Numbered from the stretch's first letter, positions 50,172 to 60,040 are shown. The stretch is 64,000 nt of DNA from G016234445 sp964438865 (GCA_964438865.1 CAYTMI010000014.1:1-64000); one strand, 5' to 3'. Program-made: numbers and translations. The notes: generated by a model not told the origin, from the sequence alone.

Positions 50172-50825
50172 CTACAGGGGCAGGCTCAAGGTGACGCGGA
50201 GGTAGCGTTCGGACCGTGCCCAGTCGACGCTGCCGCCCACGGCGAGGATGAACTGGCGGGAGCGGAAGAAGGAAAATCCGGCGTCGGCGGCGATCGGCTT
50301 TTCGCTGGGGCCGGATGTCCCGCTTTCGAACTGGAGGCGGATGGCCCCGGGAGCGCGGCGGAACGTGAGCCGGACCTGCCCGCTGCCGTCGCCGATGCGG
50401 TTCGCGGACTCCGCGAAGCCGGCGATGGCACGGATGACGCGCGGCACATCCCACGCGCCAGCGACGGCGGGCACGGGGCCGGAAACGATCTCGATGGTTG
50501 GGGCGACGAGTTCGGCGGCGGCGGCGACGGCGGCATCGAGTTCGCAGGGGCCGGACCCGAGGGGCAGTTTCCCCCGTTCGAGTCGGGACGTTTCCTGGAG
50601 GTCGTCGGCGAGTTGCTGGAGCCCGACGATCGAGGCGTTGAGCATCGATACCAGCTCAGGGTCGAGGACGAGTTCGCCCCCGGTGGACTGGCGCTTGGCC
50701 AGTTCGAGGACCATCCGGAGAGAGGTCAGGGGAGTCCGTACTTCGTGAGCGAAGGCGCCCATTGCCTCCCTGCGATAGAGCTCCTGGTCTTCCACGCGCT
50801 TCCCAACCATTGACACAGCATCCAT
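50172..50825 (-). CDS. Short kinase-like protein with degenerate ATPase domain
   Basis: This 217-residue soluble protein has a HisKA-type helix with the phospho-His (MGAFAHEVRTPLTSLRMVLE) and an ATPase-like C-terminal half. The N-box Asn is replaced (VIRAIAGFAESANRIG), the DxGxG box is altered (ESGTSGPSEK), and no GxGLGL lid is present. It therefore probably cannot bind ATP normally and may act as a histidine phosphotransfer protein. It has no sensor or membrane part. Confidence 0.6.
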   Translation of the reverse strand: MDAVSMVGKRVEDQELYRREAMGAFAHEVRTPLTSLRMVLELAKRQSTGGELVLDPELVSMLNASIVGLQQLADDLQETSRLERGKLPLGSGPCELDAAVAAAAELVAPTIEIVSGPVPAVAGAWDVPRVIRAIAGFAESANRIGDGSGQVRLTFRRAPGAIRLQFESGTSGPSEKPIAADAGFSFFRSRQFILAVGGSVDWARSERYLRVTLSLPL

Positions 50826-50870
50826 CTTGCGGATGACGCCGTGGCTCCGGCCTCACCCGCTTTAAGTCGT

Positions 50871-51803
<933 letters not shown>

Positions 51804-51895
51804 GGGGATCAGGGTAGCGCGCCGGTCAATGATTTGTCGCCGGGCAGTGCGGGCTTGATGCGACCGGTAGCCGCGAACCTCGGTACAATCCGCGC

Positions 51896-53311
51896 GTGAG
51901 CAGCGATTCGACGCCCGACCTCGACCGGCTCTTCAGCCCGCGTTCCGTCGCCGTCGTCGGTGCATCGACGAACGTCGACAGCGCCGGCCACGACTACGTG
52001 CGTTCGCTGAAGGAGTTCGAGTTCCCGGGGCCCGTGTACCCAATCAACCCGAAAGCGGACGAGATCGCCGGTTACCGGGCCTACCCGTCGCTCCGGGCGG
52101 TGCCGGGCGAAGTGGACCTGGTGATCTCGTGCATCCCCGCCGGAGGCGTGCTCGCCCTCATCGACGATTGCCGGGAAGCGCGGGTTCGGTTCCTCCACCT
52201 CTTCACGGGGCGGTTCAGCGAAACCGGGGACGCCGAGGCGGCGGAACTGGAGCGGGCGATCGAACGGCGCGCGGCGGCGGCGGGGGTGCGAATCCTCGGG
52301 CCGAATGGGATGGGGGTCTATCACCCGGCGGCGGGCGTGTCGTTCCGGCCGGACCTGCCGCGGGCGGCGGGGCCGGTGGCTTTCCTCAGTCAGAGCGGCA
52401 ACAACGCGGTGGAGGTTTCACTGCGCGGCGCGGCCCGGGGGCTCCGCTTTGGCAAGGTCGCGAACTACGGCAACGGCATGGACATCACCCCCGGCGAGAT
52501 GCTGCGCTACCTGGCGGACGACGCCGCGACGGCTGTCATCGGGGCCTATGTCGAAGGCGTCCCGGACGGGCGCGGATTCTTCGAGGGGCTGAAGGCGGCC
52601 GCCGCCCGCAAGCCGGTCATCATCCACAAGGCGGGGCGAACGCGGGCCGGAGCGCGGTCGGCGGCCTCTCACACGGCGGCGCTGGCGGGCACCGCCGAAT
52701 TGTGGTCGACCGTCATCAAGCAGGCGGGGGCGATCGAGGCGCGCAGCCAGGAACAGTTGCTGGACCTCATGCTCGGCGCGGCGCTGTTGCCCTCCGCAAA
52801 GGGCCGGAACGTCGCCGTCGTCGGTGGCGGCGGCGGCCGCAGCGTGCAGTCGGCGGACGCCTGCGAAGAGAGCGGGCTCGAAGTGGTGGCGCTGCCGGGG
52901 GCCGTCCGCGAACAGGTGCGGGCGAAGGCGCCGCAGCTCGCGGACTGGATCGGCAACCCGGTCGACCAGTCCATCCTGGCGGGCAGCGGGGTCTCGTCGA
53001 ACGGGTTGCTGCAGATGATGCTGGCGGACGACGCCTATGACCTCGCGATCGCGAACGTGGGCGAGGACTGGTTCCTTGGCCGCCCGGATGCGGAAGGCCG
53101 GCTGCGCTACGCCTGCGAGCGGCTGGCGGACATCGTCAACGGGTCGAAGAAGCCGGTGGCGGTCGTGCTAGGCGCCACGGAGACGCCGATCGACTGGCAG
53201 CGGCCGATCATCGACGGTGTCCGGGACCTGATGACCGCCCGCGGCCTGGCCATCTACCCGAGCGCCGAGCGCGCGGCCTGGGCGCTGGGCCGGTTGGCGC
53301 CGAGGGCCTGA
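51896..53311 (+). CDS. NDP-forming acyl-CoA synthetase alpha-like protein
   Basis: This 471-residue protein starts at GTG 51896. It has a CoA-binding Rossmann domain (SVAVVGASTNVDSAGHDYVR; VYPINPKADEIAGYRAYPSL), then succinyl-CoA-ligase-like domains with the phospho-His in ASHTAALAG. The ATP-grasp beta part found in full acetate-CoA ligases is absent. A separate beta subunit must exist elsewhere, or the protein acts on its own in a different way. The stop overlaps clpS by one base. Confidence 0.85.
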   Translation: MSSDSTPDLDRLFSPRSVAVVGASTNVDSAGHDYVRSLKEFEFPGPVYPINPKADEIAGYRAYPSLRAVPGEVDLVISCIPAGGVLALIDDCREARVRFLHLFTGRFSETGDAEAAELERAIERRAAAAGVRILGPNGMGVYHPAAGVSFRPDLPRAAGPVAFLSQSGNNAVEVSLRGAARGLRFGKVANYGNGMDITPGEMLRYLADDAATAVIGAYVEGVPDGRGFFEGLKAAAARKPVIIHKAGRTRAGARSAASHTAALAGTAELWSTVIKQAGAIEARSQEQLLDLMLGAALLPSAKGRNVAVVGGGGGRSVQSADACEESGLEVVALPGAVREQVRAKAPQLADWIGNPVDQSILAGSGVSSNGLLQMMLADDAYDLAIANVGEDWFLGRPDAEGRLRYACERLADIVNGSKKPVAVVLGATETPIDWQRPIIDGVRDLMTARGLAIYPSAERAAWALGRLAPRA

Positions 53312-53604
53312 TGAGCGCAAGCCCCACCGCGACGGCGCCCGTGATGGACCCAGAGACGATCACAAGGCTGCTGCCGCCCTACCGCGTGGTGCTCCACAAC
53401 GACGACCACAACAGCATGGACCACGTCGTCAAAGCGCTGACGCGATCGGTCGTGTCGCTGAGCGTGGAGCGGGCGTCGGAGATCATGCTTGAGGCGCACA
53501 ACCACGGCTCGGCGACGGTGATTACCTGCCCGAAGGAAGCGGCGGAGCACTACCGTGACCGGCTGGAGTCGTACAGTCTGACCGCCACGATCGAGCCTGC
53601 CTGA
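53311..53604 (+). CDS. clpS: ClpS-family adaptor of ClpAP/ClpCP protease
   Basis: This 97-residue protein has YRVVLHNDDHNSMDHVVKAL, which holds the N-degron-binding pocket residues (NDD, the His near H/Met), and EAHNHGSATVITCPKEAAEHY. It delivers proteins with destabilising N-termini to the Clp protease. Translationally coupled to the preceding CoA-ligase gene (TGATG). Confidence 0.93.
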   Translation: MSASPTATAPVMDPETITRLLPPYRVVLHNDDHNSMDHVVKALTRSVVSLSVERASEIMLEAHNHGSATVITCPKEAAEHYRDRLESYSLTATIEPA

Positions 53605-53609
53605 GCGGG

Positions 53610-54173
53610 CTACGCGTCGGCCGGGGGCAGCGATTCGCAGGCGTCCACGAAGCGGTCGAGCACGGGAAAGATGCGGTCGGCCTTCGCCGTGAGGTGGTAG
53701 GCCGGGGCGGGCGGGTAGCCTGCGGAGATGCGGCGTTCCAGGAGGCCGCCGGATTCGAGGTCCTTCAGCGCGAGCGCGAGCGAGCGTGCGCGCAGGCCGG
53801 GGAGCATCGCCTTGATTTCGCCGAAGCGGGTGGCGCCACGGCCCACGATCGCCAGGACGATCATCGGCCACTTCTTGAGGGCGAGCTTGAGGAGGCCTTC
53901 CCCGCTGACCACGGTCGCGAGTTCGATGCAGAGTGCGCCGACCGATTCGCCGGCGGGAGTGAGGATGTATTCCGGGCGAAGGGGGTGGCCGTAGCCGGGA
54001 TTTCGCATGACCAGCCCGTTGACGCTGAGCGCGGCGAGCGTCTCGCTGAGGGTGTCGCGGCTGGCGCCGAGCCGGTTCGCGAGGACGACGAAGCGGCAAC
54101 CCCGATCGCGGTAGAGGGTGGCGATGATCGGGACCGACCAGCGGTGGTGGAAGAGGCGGATGGTTTGTTCGAT
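53610..54173 (-). CDS. Tandem HxlR-like winged-helix regulator (start unclear)
   Basis: About 188 residues. Two winged-helix units follow one another: TIRLFHHRWSVPIIATLYRD...RPEYILTPAGESV, then LLKLALKKWPMIVLAIVGRG...YHLTAKADRIF. Both have the HxlR/MarR-like helix-turn-helix and wing. There is no in-frame ATG, GTG or TTG between the promoter and the first helix. The only near-cognate codon is ATC at 54173, which I use as a placeholder. The gene is divergent from a VOC protein, the usual setting for an HxlR regulator of small-molecule detoxification. Confidence 0.65.
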   Translation of the reverse strand: MEQTIRLFHHRWSVPIIATLYRDRGCRFVVLANRLGASRDTLSETLAALSVNGLVMRNPGYGHPLRPEYILTPAGESVGALCIELATVVSGEGLLKLALKKWPMIVLAIVGRGATRFGEIKAMLPGLRARSLALALKDLESGGLLERRISAGYPPAPAYHLTAKADRIFPVLDRFVDACESLPPADA

Positions 54174-54191
54174 GGCGGTAAAGGAGGCCCC

Positions 54192-54238
54192 TTGACGTGA
54201 AACTAGAGGTAGTATACTTTCCCAACCATTCTCAGCAA
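54192..54238. promoter_or_regulatory. Back-to-back promoters sharing a palindromic -10
   Basis: AGTATACT (54211-54218) is a perfect palindrome and yields TATACT on both strands. On the + strand TTGACG (54192) lies 15 bases before it. On the minus strand TTGCTG (54238-54233) lies 16 bases before it. One bound regulator could shut both genes. Confidence 0.4.
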
Positions 54239-54248
54239 GGAGCCTGCC

Positions 54249-54626
54249 ATGAGCGGAGCCATCGCCTACCAGCCGGCCACGGTCGGGGCCATCAGCGTTT
54301 CTGATTTCAGGAAGTCCGTGGACTTCTTCACCCGCGTGCTCGGGTTCACACTCGAGTACGGGCTGGAGGAGATGGGCTGGGGGGAGATGAGCACGAACGT
54401 GCCCGGCCTGACCCTCGGGATCTCCCAGGTGGAAGAGGGCGCGGGTGGCCCGGGGGGCGCAACCCTGACCTTCGCCGTCGAGGACATCGAGGCCGCCCGG
54501 GCCAGCCTGGAAGCGGCCGGGGTGCGGTTCGACGGGCCGACGCGCGAGATCCCGGGCATGGTGAAGCTGGCGACCTGGTACGACCCGGACGGCAACACCT
54601 TCATGTTCTCCCAGAGCCTGGGGTAA
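54249..54626 (+). CDS. VOC-family protein (glyoxalase/bleomycin-resistance-like)
   Basis: This 125-residue single VOC domain (VGAISVSDFRKSVDFFTRVLG...MVKLATWYDPDGNTFMFSQS) starts at ATG 54249 behind AAGGAG. DPDGN-x-F is the family's C-terminal signature. It probably dimerises to bind or transform a small hydrophobic compound. It is likely regulated by the divergent HxlR-type protein. Confidence 0.88.
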   Translation: MSGAIAYQPATVGAISVSDFRKSVDFFTRVLGFTLEYGLEEMGWGEMSTNVPGLTLGISQVEEGAGGPGGATLTFAVEDIEAARASLEAAGVRFDGPTREIPGMVKLATWYDPDGNTFMFSQSLG

Positions 54627-54667
54627 CACGCGCTGAGCGGGCGGAACGCCCACCCGGCGATACGGGT

Positions 54668-54696
54668 CGAAGGGCGTTCGATCTTTGCGCCCTTCG
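54668..54696 (+). terminator. Hairpin after the VOC gene
   Basis: CGAAGGGCG (54668-54676) and CGCCCTTCG (54688-54696) form a nine-pair stem with an 11-base loop and no T-run; a weak terminator candidate. Confidence 0.4.
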
Positions 54697-54821
54697 GACA
54701 TATGGCGAAGGACCGGGGGCTGGTGTGCTTGTCGTGTCCCCGTGACGGTCCTCGTCGCCGTCATCGCGCCGCGCTGACGCATGCAGGGGCGGGTTGGGAG
54801 TGTCCTCCCTCCAGCCTGCCC

Positions 54822-54870
54822 CGGCCGAACTGGGGGTGGGATCGCCGCGATCCCACCCCCAGTTCGGCCG
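54822..54870. repeat. Perfect 49-base palindrome
   Basis: Two 24-base arms (54822-54845 and 54847-54870) are exact complements around a single base. The arms contain GGGGGTGGGATCGC and its complement. It lies 59 bases before capA in the otherwise gene-free 54627-54929 (303 bases). There is no T-run after it. Confidence 0.85.
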
Positions 54871-54929
54871 CCGTTTCGATGGCGGACGCGAGGTAATCGG
54901 CCGGAGACGACATCGGCTACGCTGGGGCC

Positions 54930-56063
54930 ATGTTCAGACTTCCCGCCCGCCCGGGTTCGACGGCGCGATGGGTCTTGGTGGCGACGCTGCTCGCGGGTGT
55001 GAGCGGCCTCGTCGCCGTGCTGGCCGTTGGTTCCCGCGCGAGCACGACGAACATGCCCGCTGCCACCGCCGGGAAGTCCGCTCAGTCGGTGGTCGCCGTG
55101 GCGGTTGCGCGCGACGGCCCGCCCCCGGAGCCGCGGTCGGTGACGGTCACGGCTGTGGGCGATGTGAGCCTTGCGCGCGGCGTGGTCGATCGCATGGAAG
55201 TGGCGGGCGCGGGCTATCCGTATGCCCTCATCCTGGACTTGCTGGCCGGGGACATCGTCGTGGGCAACTTCGAGGGAGCGCTGACGACGCGGGGCGATCC
55301 CTGGCCGAAGGCGTACAACTTCCGGACGCCGCCGGACTATGCCGCCGGGCTGCGAAACGCCGGGTTCGACCTGGTTTCGCTGGCGAACAACCACACGATG
55401 GACTACGGCGCCGATGGCCTCTTCGACACGATGGCCGCGCTGGGAGCAGCCGGGGTCGCGTTCGCGGGCGCTGGCGCGGACGAGTGGAGTGCCTACCGGC
55501 CGGCCGTGGTTGAAGGGGCAGGTTTGCGGGTCGCCTTCGTGGCCGTGGTCGCGACTCCCGACGAAGGAAGCGGGTTCTCGATCTGGGAATGGGCGCCCTC
55601 GGAGGGGTCGCCCGGAGTTGCGATCGGCACGGTGCATGCGGTCTCGGCGGTCGTCGCTGCCGCGCGGGCGCGGGCCGATTTCGTCGTGGTGATGCTCCAC
55701 GCGGGGACGGAGTACTCGACGGCGGTGGACGCGACCCAGCGTGAACTGGTGGAAGCGGCGTTGGCGGCGGGTGCGGTGGCGGTGGTGGGTTCGCACCCTC
55801 ACGTGCCGCAGGCGATCGAGTGGCGGGAAGGGAAGCTGGTGGCGTGGAGTCTCGGGAACTTCATCTTCGACCTGGACGCCGTGGACCTGGCGAACATCCC
55901 GGCGCCGCGGGTGACGCCGGTGCTGGAGTTCACGCTCACGGAGGGAAGGGGTGTCACCAGCGTCCGAGTTCGGGCGGCGGTGTTGGATGCGGACGAAGAC
56001 CGGCCGCGGCCAGCTTCCGCGGAAGAGGCGCTGCTGCTCGCGGAATACACCGGGATCCCGTGA
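54930..56063 (+). CDS. CapA-family protein (poly-gamma-glutamate synthesis-like)
   Basis: This 377-residue protein has an N-terminal signal/anchor helix (WVLVATLLAGVSGLVAVLAV) and a metallophosphatase-like CapA fold: TAVGDVSLARGV, GNFEGALTT, SLANNHTMDYGADGL, LHAGTEYS, and GSHPHVPQAIEWREGKLVAWSLGNFIF. The conserved Asp, Asn-His and His residues of the family are present. It acts outside the membrane. CapB/CapC partners are not nearby, so the polymer role is uncertain. Confidence 0.9.
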   Translation: MFRLPARPGSTARWVLVATLLAGVSGLVAVLAVGSRASTTNMPAATAGKSAQSVVAVAVARDGPPPEPRSVTVTAVGDVSLARGVVDRMEVAGAGYPYALILDLLAGDIVVGNFEGALTTRGDPWPKAYNFRTPPDYAAGLRNAGFDLVSLANNHTMDYGADGLFDTMAALGAAGVAFAGAGADEWSAYRPAVVEGAGLRVAFVAVVATPDEGSGFSIWEWAPSEGSPGVAIGTVHAVSAVVAAARARADFVVVMLHAGTEYSTAVDATQRELVEAALAAGAVAVVGSHPHVPQAIEWREGKLVAWSLGNFIFDLDAVDLANIPAPRVTPVLEFTLTEGRGVTSVRVRAAVLDADEDRPRPASAEEALLLAEYTGIP

Positions 56064-56081
56064 GAGTGGCGGGGATGCGGT

Positions 56082-57341
56082 TCAGGCGGGGACGGGGACG
56101 GGGACGGGGACGTGGCCGGTGCGGTAGACGTAGCGGAGGTGGGGGCCGATGCCCAGCGAGGCGAAGACGATGACCACGAAGACGGCGCCGGGGACCATGA
56201 AGAGCATGGGCGCGCCGAGGGCGTCGGCGAGTGACCCGAAGCCGAGGTTCATCACGGCCATGATCCCGCCGGCGGACATCAGGTAGAGGCTCATCACGCG
56301 GCCGCGGAGGGCGTCCGGGACCACTTCCTGGAGGAGGATGGCGCTGAGCGCCATGAACATCGCCTGGGACGAGCCCATGAGGACGGTGCTCACGGCGGCG
56401 GTCGGGACGGTCATGCTCATTCCCATGAGGATGGGGGTGAGGCCGCTGGCGAAGGCGGTGGTCAACAGGAGCGGGCCGCGCCGGACGCCAATCATCACGG
56501 AGAGCGTGAAGGTGCCGATGAGTGCGCCCATGCCGACGCCGAAGGTCATCATCGTGAAGCCGCCGGAGGGGCTGTGGAGTTCGGTTTCGGCGAATCCCGG
56601 GAGCATCGCGTCGAAAGACATTGTCAGCGAGCAGTGGAAGAAGACGAGGAGGAAGATGGCGAGGACGGGGCCGGCGTGGCGGACGTAGCTGAGCCCGTCG
56701 CGCAGGTTTTCGACGACGTCGCGGAGGTTGGTGACGCCGCCGCGGGTGGAGACCTTGACCCGGCGCACCGAAGTGAACGACAGGAGCGCGAAGATCCCCG
56801 CGATCGCGTAGGCGCCTTCAACGCCGATGGTGGCGAGCAGGGGTCCAGCGAGCAGCGGCCCGACGGCGCGGGAGCCCTGTTGGGTCATGCTCGTCAGCGC
56901 GACGGCGTTGCTGAGGTCTTTCGGGGGGACGACGTTTGCGAGCAGGGCCTGGTCGGCCGGGATTTCGACCGCACGGATGATCCCCTGGACAAAGGCCATG
57001 CCGACGACCATCCAGACCTCGATCACGTCCGTGACGGCCAGGAAGAAGAGCGTACCGGTGGTGACGAAGGCGGCGACCCGGGTGACGCGAACGAGGATGC
57101 GGCGTTCGAAGCGGTCAGCCACCATCCCACCGACGGGAGCGATGAGGTAGGGCGACATCGAGGCGAAGGTGGAGACGCCGACCCAGAATGAGGAGTCGCT
57201 GAGCTTGTAGACGATCCAGGCGTTGCCGAGCAGGAGCGTCCAGATAGAGATGCTGGAGCAGGCGCTCCCACCCCAGAGCGCTCGAAAGTCGCGGTGGCGG
57301 GTGGCCGGGAGTTGATGGGTGATGCGTTCGCCCAGGGACAT
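56082..57341 (-). CDS. MFS transporter
   Basis: This 419-residue protein has 12 predicted helices, starting LPATRHRDFRALWGGSACSS. The motif-A loop is GGMVADRFERRILV, and the second-half loop has a matching MIGVRRGPLL. It resembles the MFS_3/enterobactin-exporter-like group of drug and siderophore exporters. The C-terminus ends in VPVPVPVPA from a short GGGACG hexamer run in the DNA. Confidence 0.9.
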   Translation of the reverse strand: MSLGERITHQLPATRHRDFRALWGGSACSSISIWTLLLGNAWIVYKLSDSSFWVGVSTFASMSPYLIAPVGGMVADRFERRILVRVTRVAAFVTTGTLFFLAVTDVIEVWMVVGMAFVQGIIRAVEIPADQALLANVVPPKDLSNAVALTSMTQQGSRAVGPLLAGPLLATIGVEGAYAIAGIFALLSFTSVRRVKVSTRGGVTNLRDVVENLRDGLSYVRHAGPVLAIFLLVFFHCSLTMSFDAMLPGFAETELHSPSGGFTMMTFGVGMGALIGTFTLSVMIGVRRGPLLLTTAFASGLTPILMGMSMTVPTAAVSTVLMGSSQAMFMALSAILLQEVVPDALRGRVMSLYLMSAGGIMAVMNLGFGSLADALGAPMLFMVPGAVFVVIVFASLGIGPHLRYVYRTGHVPVPVPVPA

Positions 57342-57434
57342 TGTTGGGGAGTCTACGCGGCCGGGGAGTCTGTGTCCTTGACGGCGCCTGCGGGGCGGCC
57401 CAATCTACCGCCCAGCCCGGGAGGAGGGGAACTC

Positions 57435-58517
57435 ATGGCGGGAGGAGAGGCGGCGTTGGACCCGGTCCGGATGCAGGAAAAGGCGGCGAAGCTGGGGAAC
57501 ATGCTGGTCGCCGCGCACGTCGCGGCGATGGTGTACCTGGGTGACCAGCTCGGCATCTACGGCGCGATGGGGGGCGCCGGGCCGATGACGCCCGCCACCC
57601 TCGCGGCCGCGACGGGCCTTCACGAGCGGTGGCTCCGGGAGTGGTTGCAGGGCCAAGCGGCGGAAGGGCTCATCGAATACCGCGGTGATGGCCAGTTCGA
57701 ACTCTCGCCGGAGGTCGGCGAACTCCTTGCGAACGAAGACAGCATGGCAGCGATGGCCGGGGGATTCGAGGCGCTTGTCCAGCGGGTGATGCTCGTGGAC
57801 CGGTTGCGCGAGTCGTTCAAGACCGGGGTTGGCCTTACGTTCGACGACCGCGGCGAAGCCTCCGTCCGGGGCATGGGCCGCACGTTCCGCAACTGGTACC
57901 GCAACGTCCTCGTCCCGGTCGCGCTGCCGATGCTCGATGGGACCGTTGCGACGCTGGAAGCCGGTGGGGTCGCGGCCGACATCGGCTGTGGCACCGGCAT
58001 CGCCCTGATCACGCTGGCGAAGGCGTTTCCGCGCTCCCGCTTCCACGGCTACGATATCTCCGCGCTGGCGCTGGAACGGGCGCGGGCGGATGCAGCCGCA
58101 GCCGGGCTGGCCAACCTCACATTCCATAACGCCCGGACGCGGCCGCTGCCCGGAGATGGAAGCTACGACCTGATTACCACCTTCGACTGCGTCCACGACA
58201 TGACCCACCCGGAGGAGGTCGGCCGGGCCATCCGGGCCGCACTGAAGCCCGACGGGGTCTGGTTCATTGCCGACATCGACGGTGGCGCGACGTTCGAAGA
58301 GAACCTGCAGAAGAACCCGCGGGCCGGGGTGATGTACGCGGTCTCTGTGCTGGCGTGCATGTCGTCGGGCCTCTCCGAACCCGGTGGCGCGGGACTTGGG
58401 ACGCTGGGCCTGCCCGAACCGAAGATGCGCGCACTGGCCGAAGGTGGCGGTTTCGCGCGCTGCCGGCGGGTGGCCATCCCTTCGCCGGTGAATGCCTACT
58501 ACGAGGCTCGCCCGTAG
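57435..58517 (+). CDS. SAM-dependent methyltransferase with N-terminal winged helix
   Basis: This 360-residue protein starts at ATG 57435 behind GAGGAGG. The N-terminal unit (LAAATGLHERWLREWLQGQA) is the winged helix of O-methyltransferase-like and Rv2258c-like proteins. SAM motif I is AADIGCGTGIALITLAKAFP, then RFHGYDISALALERA and DLITTFDCVHDMTHPEEVGR. The substrate is unknown. It is divergent from the MFS gene by 93 bases. Confidence 0.88.
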   Translation: MAGGEAALDPVRMQEKAAKLGNMLVAAHVAAMVYLGDQLGIYGAMGGAGPMTPATLAAATGLHERWLREWLQGQAAEGLIEYRGDGQFELSPEVGELLANEDSMAAMAGGFEALVQRVMLVDRLRESFKTGVGLTFDDRGEASVRGMGRTFRNWYRNVLVPVALPMLDGTVATLEAGGVAADIGCGTGIALITLAKAFPRSRFHGYDISALALERARADAAAAGLANLTFHNARTRPLPGDGSYDLITTFDCVHDMTHPEEVGRAIRAALKPDGVWFIADIDGGATFEENLQKNPRAGVMYAVSVLACMSSGLSEPGGAGLGTLGLPEPKMRALAEGGGFARCRRVAIPSPVNAYYEARP

Positions 58518-58534
58518 GCAGAGGGCCCGGAAGG

Positions 58535-60040
58535 TTACGGGCCTGGGGTTCGTCCGGATGCTGCGGTCGCCGAGTGCGTTGCCGGGAGCGCCAGCGCGAA
58601 GACGATCTCGTCGCCGTCAATGGTGGCGGTGAGGGTGCCGCCGTGGAGTTCGAGCAGGTCACGGGCGATGGCCAGCCCGAGCCCGGAGCCGTTGGTGCTG
58701 CTGCGCGCACCGTCGCGCCGGTAGAAGCGGTCGAACAGGCGCTCGACTTCGCCCGGGTCGATTCCCGTGGCGGTGTTGCGGACGGTGACCACAGCGGACG
58801 GCCCCCGCGCTCCGCAGGCGATCGTGGCTTCGCCGCCTTCAGGGGTGAACTTGCGGGCGTTGTCGAGGAGGTTTTCGAGCGCTCGTTCGAGCTTCGGAAC
58901 ATCGCCTTCGACGGTGAGTCCTGGCAGCAGGTCCTGGTGGAGGGTGATGCCCCTTTCGGCGAAGCCCTGCGCGAAGCGGGTGGCGACGGCGGCGGCCAGG
59001 CGGCCCAGGTCGACTTCGGAACGGTCGAGGATGGCGCGGCCTGCGTCCAGTTCGGAAAGGAGGAGGACGTCCTGGAGGCGGGCGTTCAGGCGGGAGGCTT
59101 CGTCGTGGATGATGGCGCCCATCCGCCGGGCCTCTTCGGGTGTGGCGGCGCGGCCGTCGCGGAGGGCCTGGGAGAAGCCGAGAACCGATGTGAGCGGGGT
59201 CTTCAGGTCGTGGGAGACGTCGGCGAGGAGGCGGCGCATCTGGGACTGGGTTTCGCCGACGCGGCGGGTCATTTCCGAAAAGGCGCGGGCGAGGCGGCCC
59301 ACTTCGTCGCCGCGGCCGGTGTCGACTTCGACGTCGAAGGTGCCTTCGGCGACGCGCATGGTGGCGAGGGTGAGGTCGTGGAGCGGGCGGGTGATGTAGC
59401 GGGCAACGACGATTGAGAGGAGGGCGGCGAAGGGGAGGGCGATAAGGGCGGCCAGCCCCAGGCCGGGCATCAGATCGAGCCAGGCGCGGGTGACGGTCTG
59501 TTCGGAGACAGCGAGGACAATGGCGAACCCTTCGTCGCGGGCGAACGCCGGTTCGCCGCCGGGGCCGGAACGCACGCGCGGGAAGTTCGAGGTGACAAGG
59601 ACGAGGCCGTCGCCGGGGGTGCCATCGGCGGGCCGCCATGACTGGTACGGGGGCGTCGCAGGCTGCCCAAGGATGCGCGGCCCCGGGTTCTGCTGGCCGC
59701 TGTTGACGGGCGCGGCGGGGACATTGAGGCGGCTTCCGACAAGTTCGTCGCTGCTGTCGGCGGTCACCAGCCCGAAAGGGTCGACGAGGAGGACGCGGAC
59801 ATCGTGCTGGCTGGCGGCTTCGTCGGTGATCTCTTCGAGCGGGGCTCCCCGGCGTATGGCACCGGAAATGAACTGGGCGTAGATGGCGGGGGAACTGGCA
59901 ACCACGCGGTCGAGGGCGTGCCGCTCCTGGTCACCCCGGCGGATGACGACGAACACGGCCGAAGCGATGGCCAGCGCAACGACGGCGATGACGAGGAAGG
60001 AAGCCATGAGGCGGGCCTGGAGGCCGCGGAACGGGTTCAT
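58535..60040 (-). CDS. Sensor histidine kinase (second system)
   Basis: This 501-residue membrane kinase starts at ATG 60040, overlapping the regulator stop by four bases. Helix 1 is LMASFLVIAVVALAIASAVFVVI, the extracytoplasmic sensor runs to about residue 190, and helix 2 is followed by HAMP. HisKA has LLADVSHDLKTPLTSVLGFS. The ATPase has LLDNARKFTPEGG, a diverged TATGIDPGE in place of DxGxGI, and NGSGLGLAIARDL. Together with its regulator it makes a complete two-component system, followed upstream by a secreted protein and an ABC exporter. Confidence 0.94.
   Translation of the reverse strand: MNPFRGLQARLMASFLVIAVVALAIASAVFVVIRRGDQERHALDRVVASSPAIYAQFISGAIRRGAPLEEITDEAASQHDVRVLLVDPFGLVTADSSDELVGSRLNVPAAPVNSGQQNPGPRILGQPATPPYQSWRPADGTPGDGLVLVTSNFPRVRSGPGGEPAFARDEGFAIVLAVSEQTVTRAWLDLMPGLGLAALIALPFAALLSIVVARYITRPLHDLTLATMRVAEGTFDVEVDTGRGDEVGRLARAFSEMTRRVGETQSQMRRLLADVSHDLKTPLTSVLGFSQALRDGRAATPEEARRMGAIIHDEASRLNARLQDVLLLSELDAGRAILDRSEVDLGRLAAAVATRFAQGFAERGITLHQDLLPGLTVEGDVPKLERALENLLDNARKFTPEGGEATIACGARGPSAVVTVRNTATGIDPGEVERLFDRFYRRDGARSSTNGSGLGLAIARDLLELHGGTLTATIDGDEIVFALALPATHSATAASGRTPGP

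Noticed and set aside
53610..55802. A 730-residue minus-strand protein
   Set aside because: Everything above about 54210 is the mirror of the VOC and capA genes; only the last 190 residues look like a protein.
56088..56115. GGGACG hexamer run at the MFS C-terminus as a regulatory repeat
   Set aside because: It is short, in frame, and only encodes a VP-rich tail.
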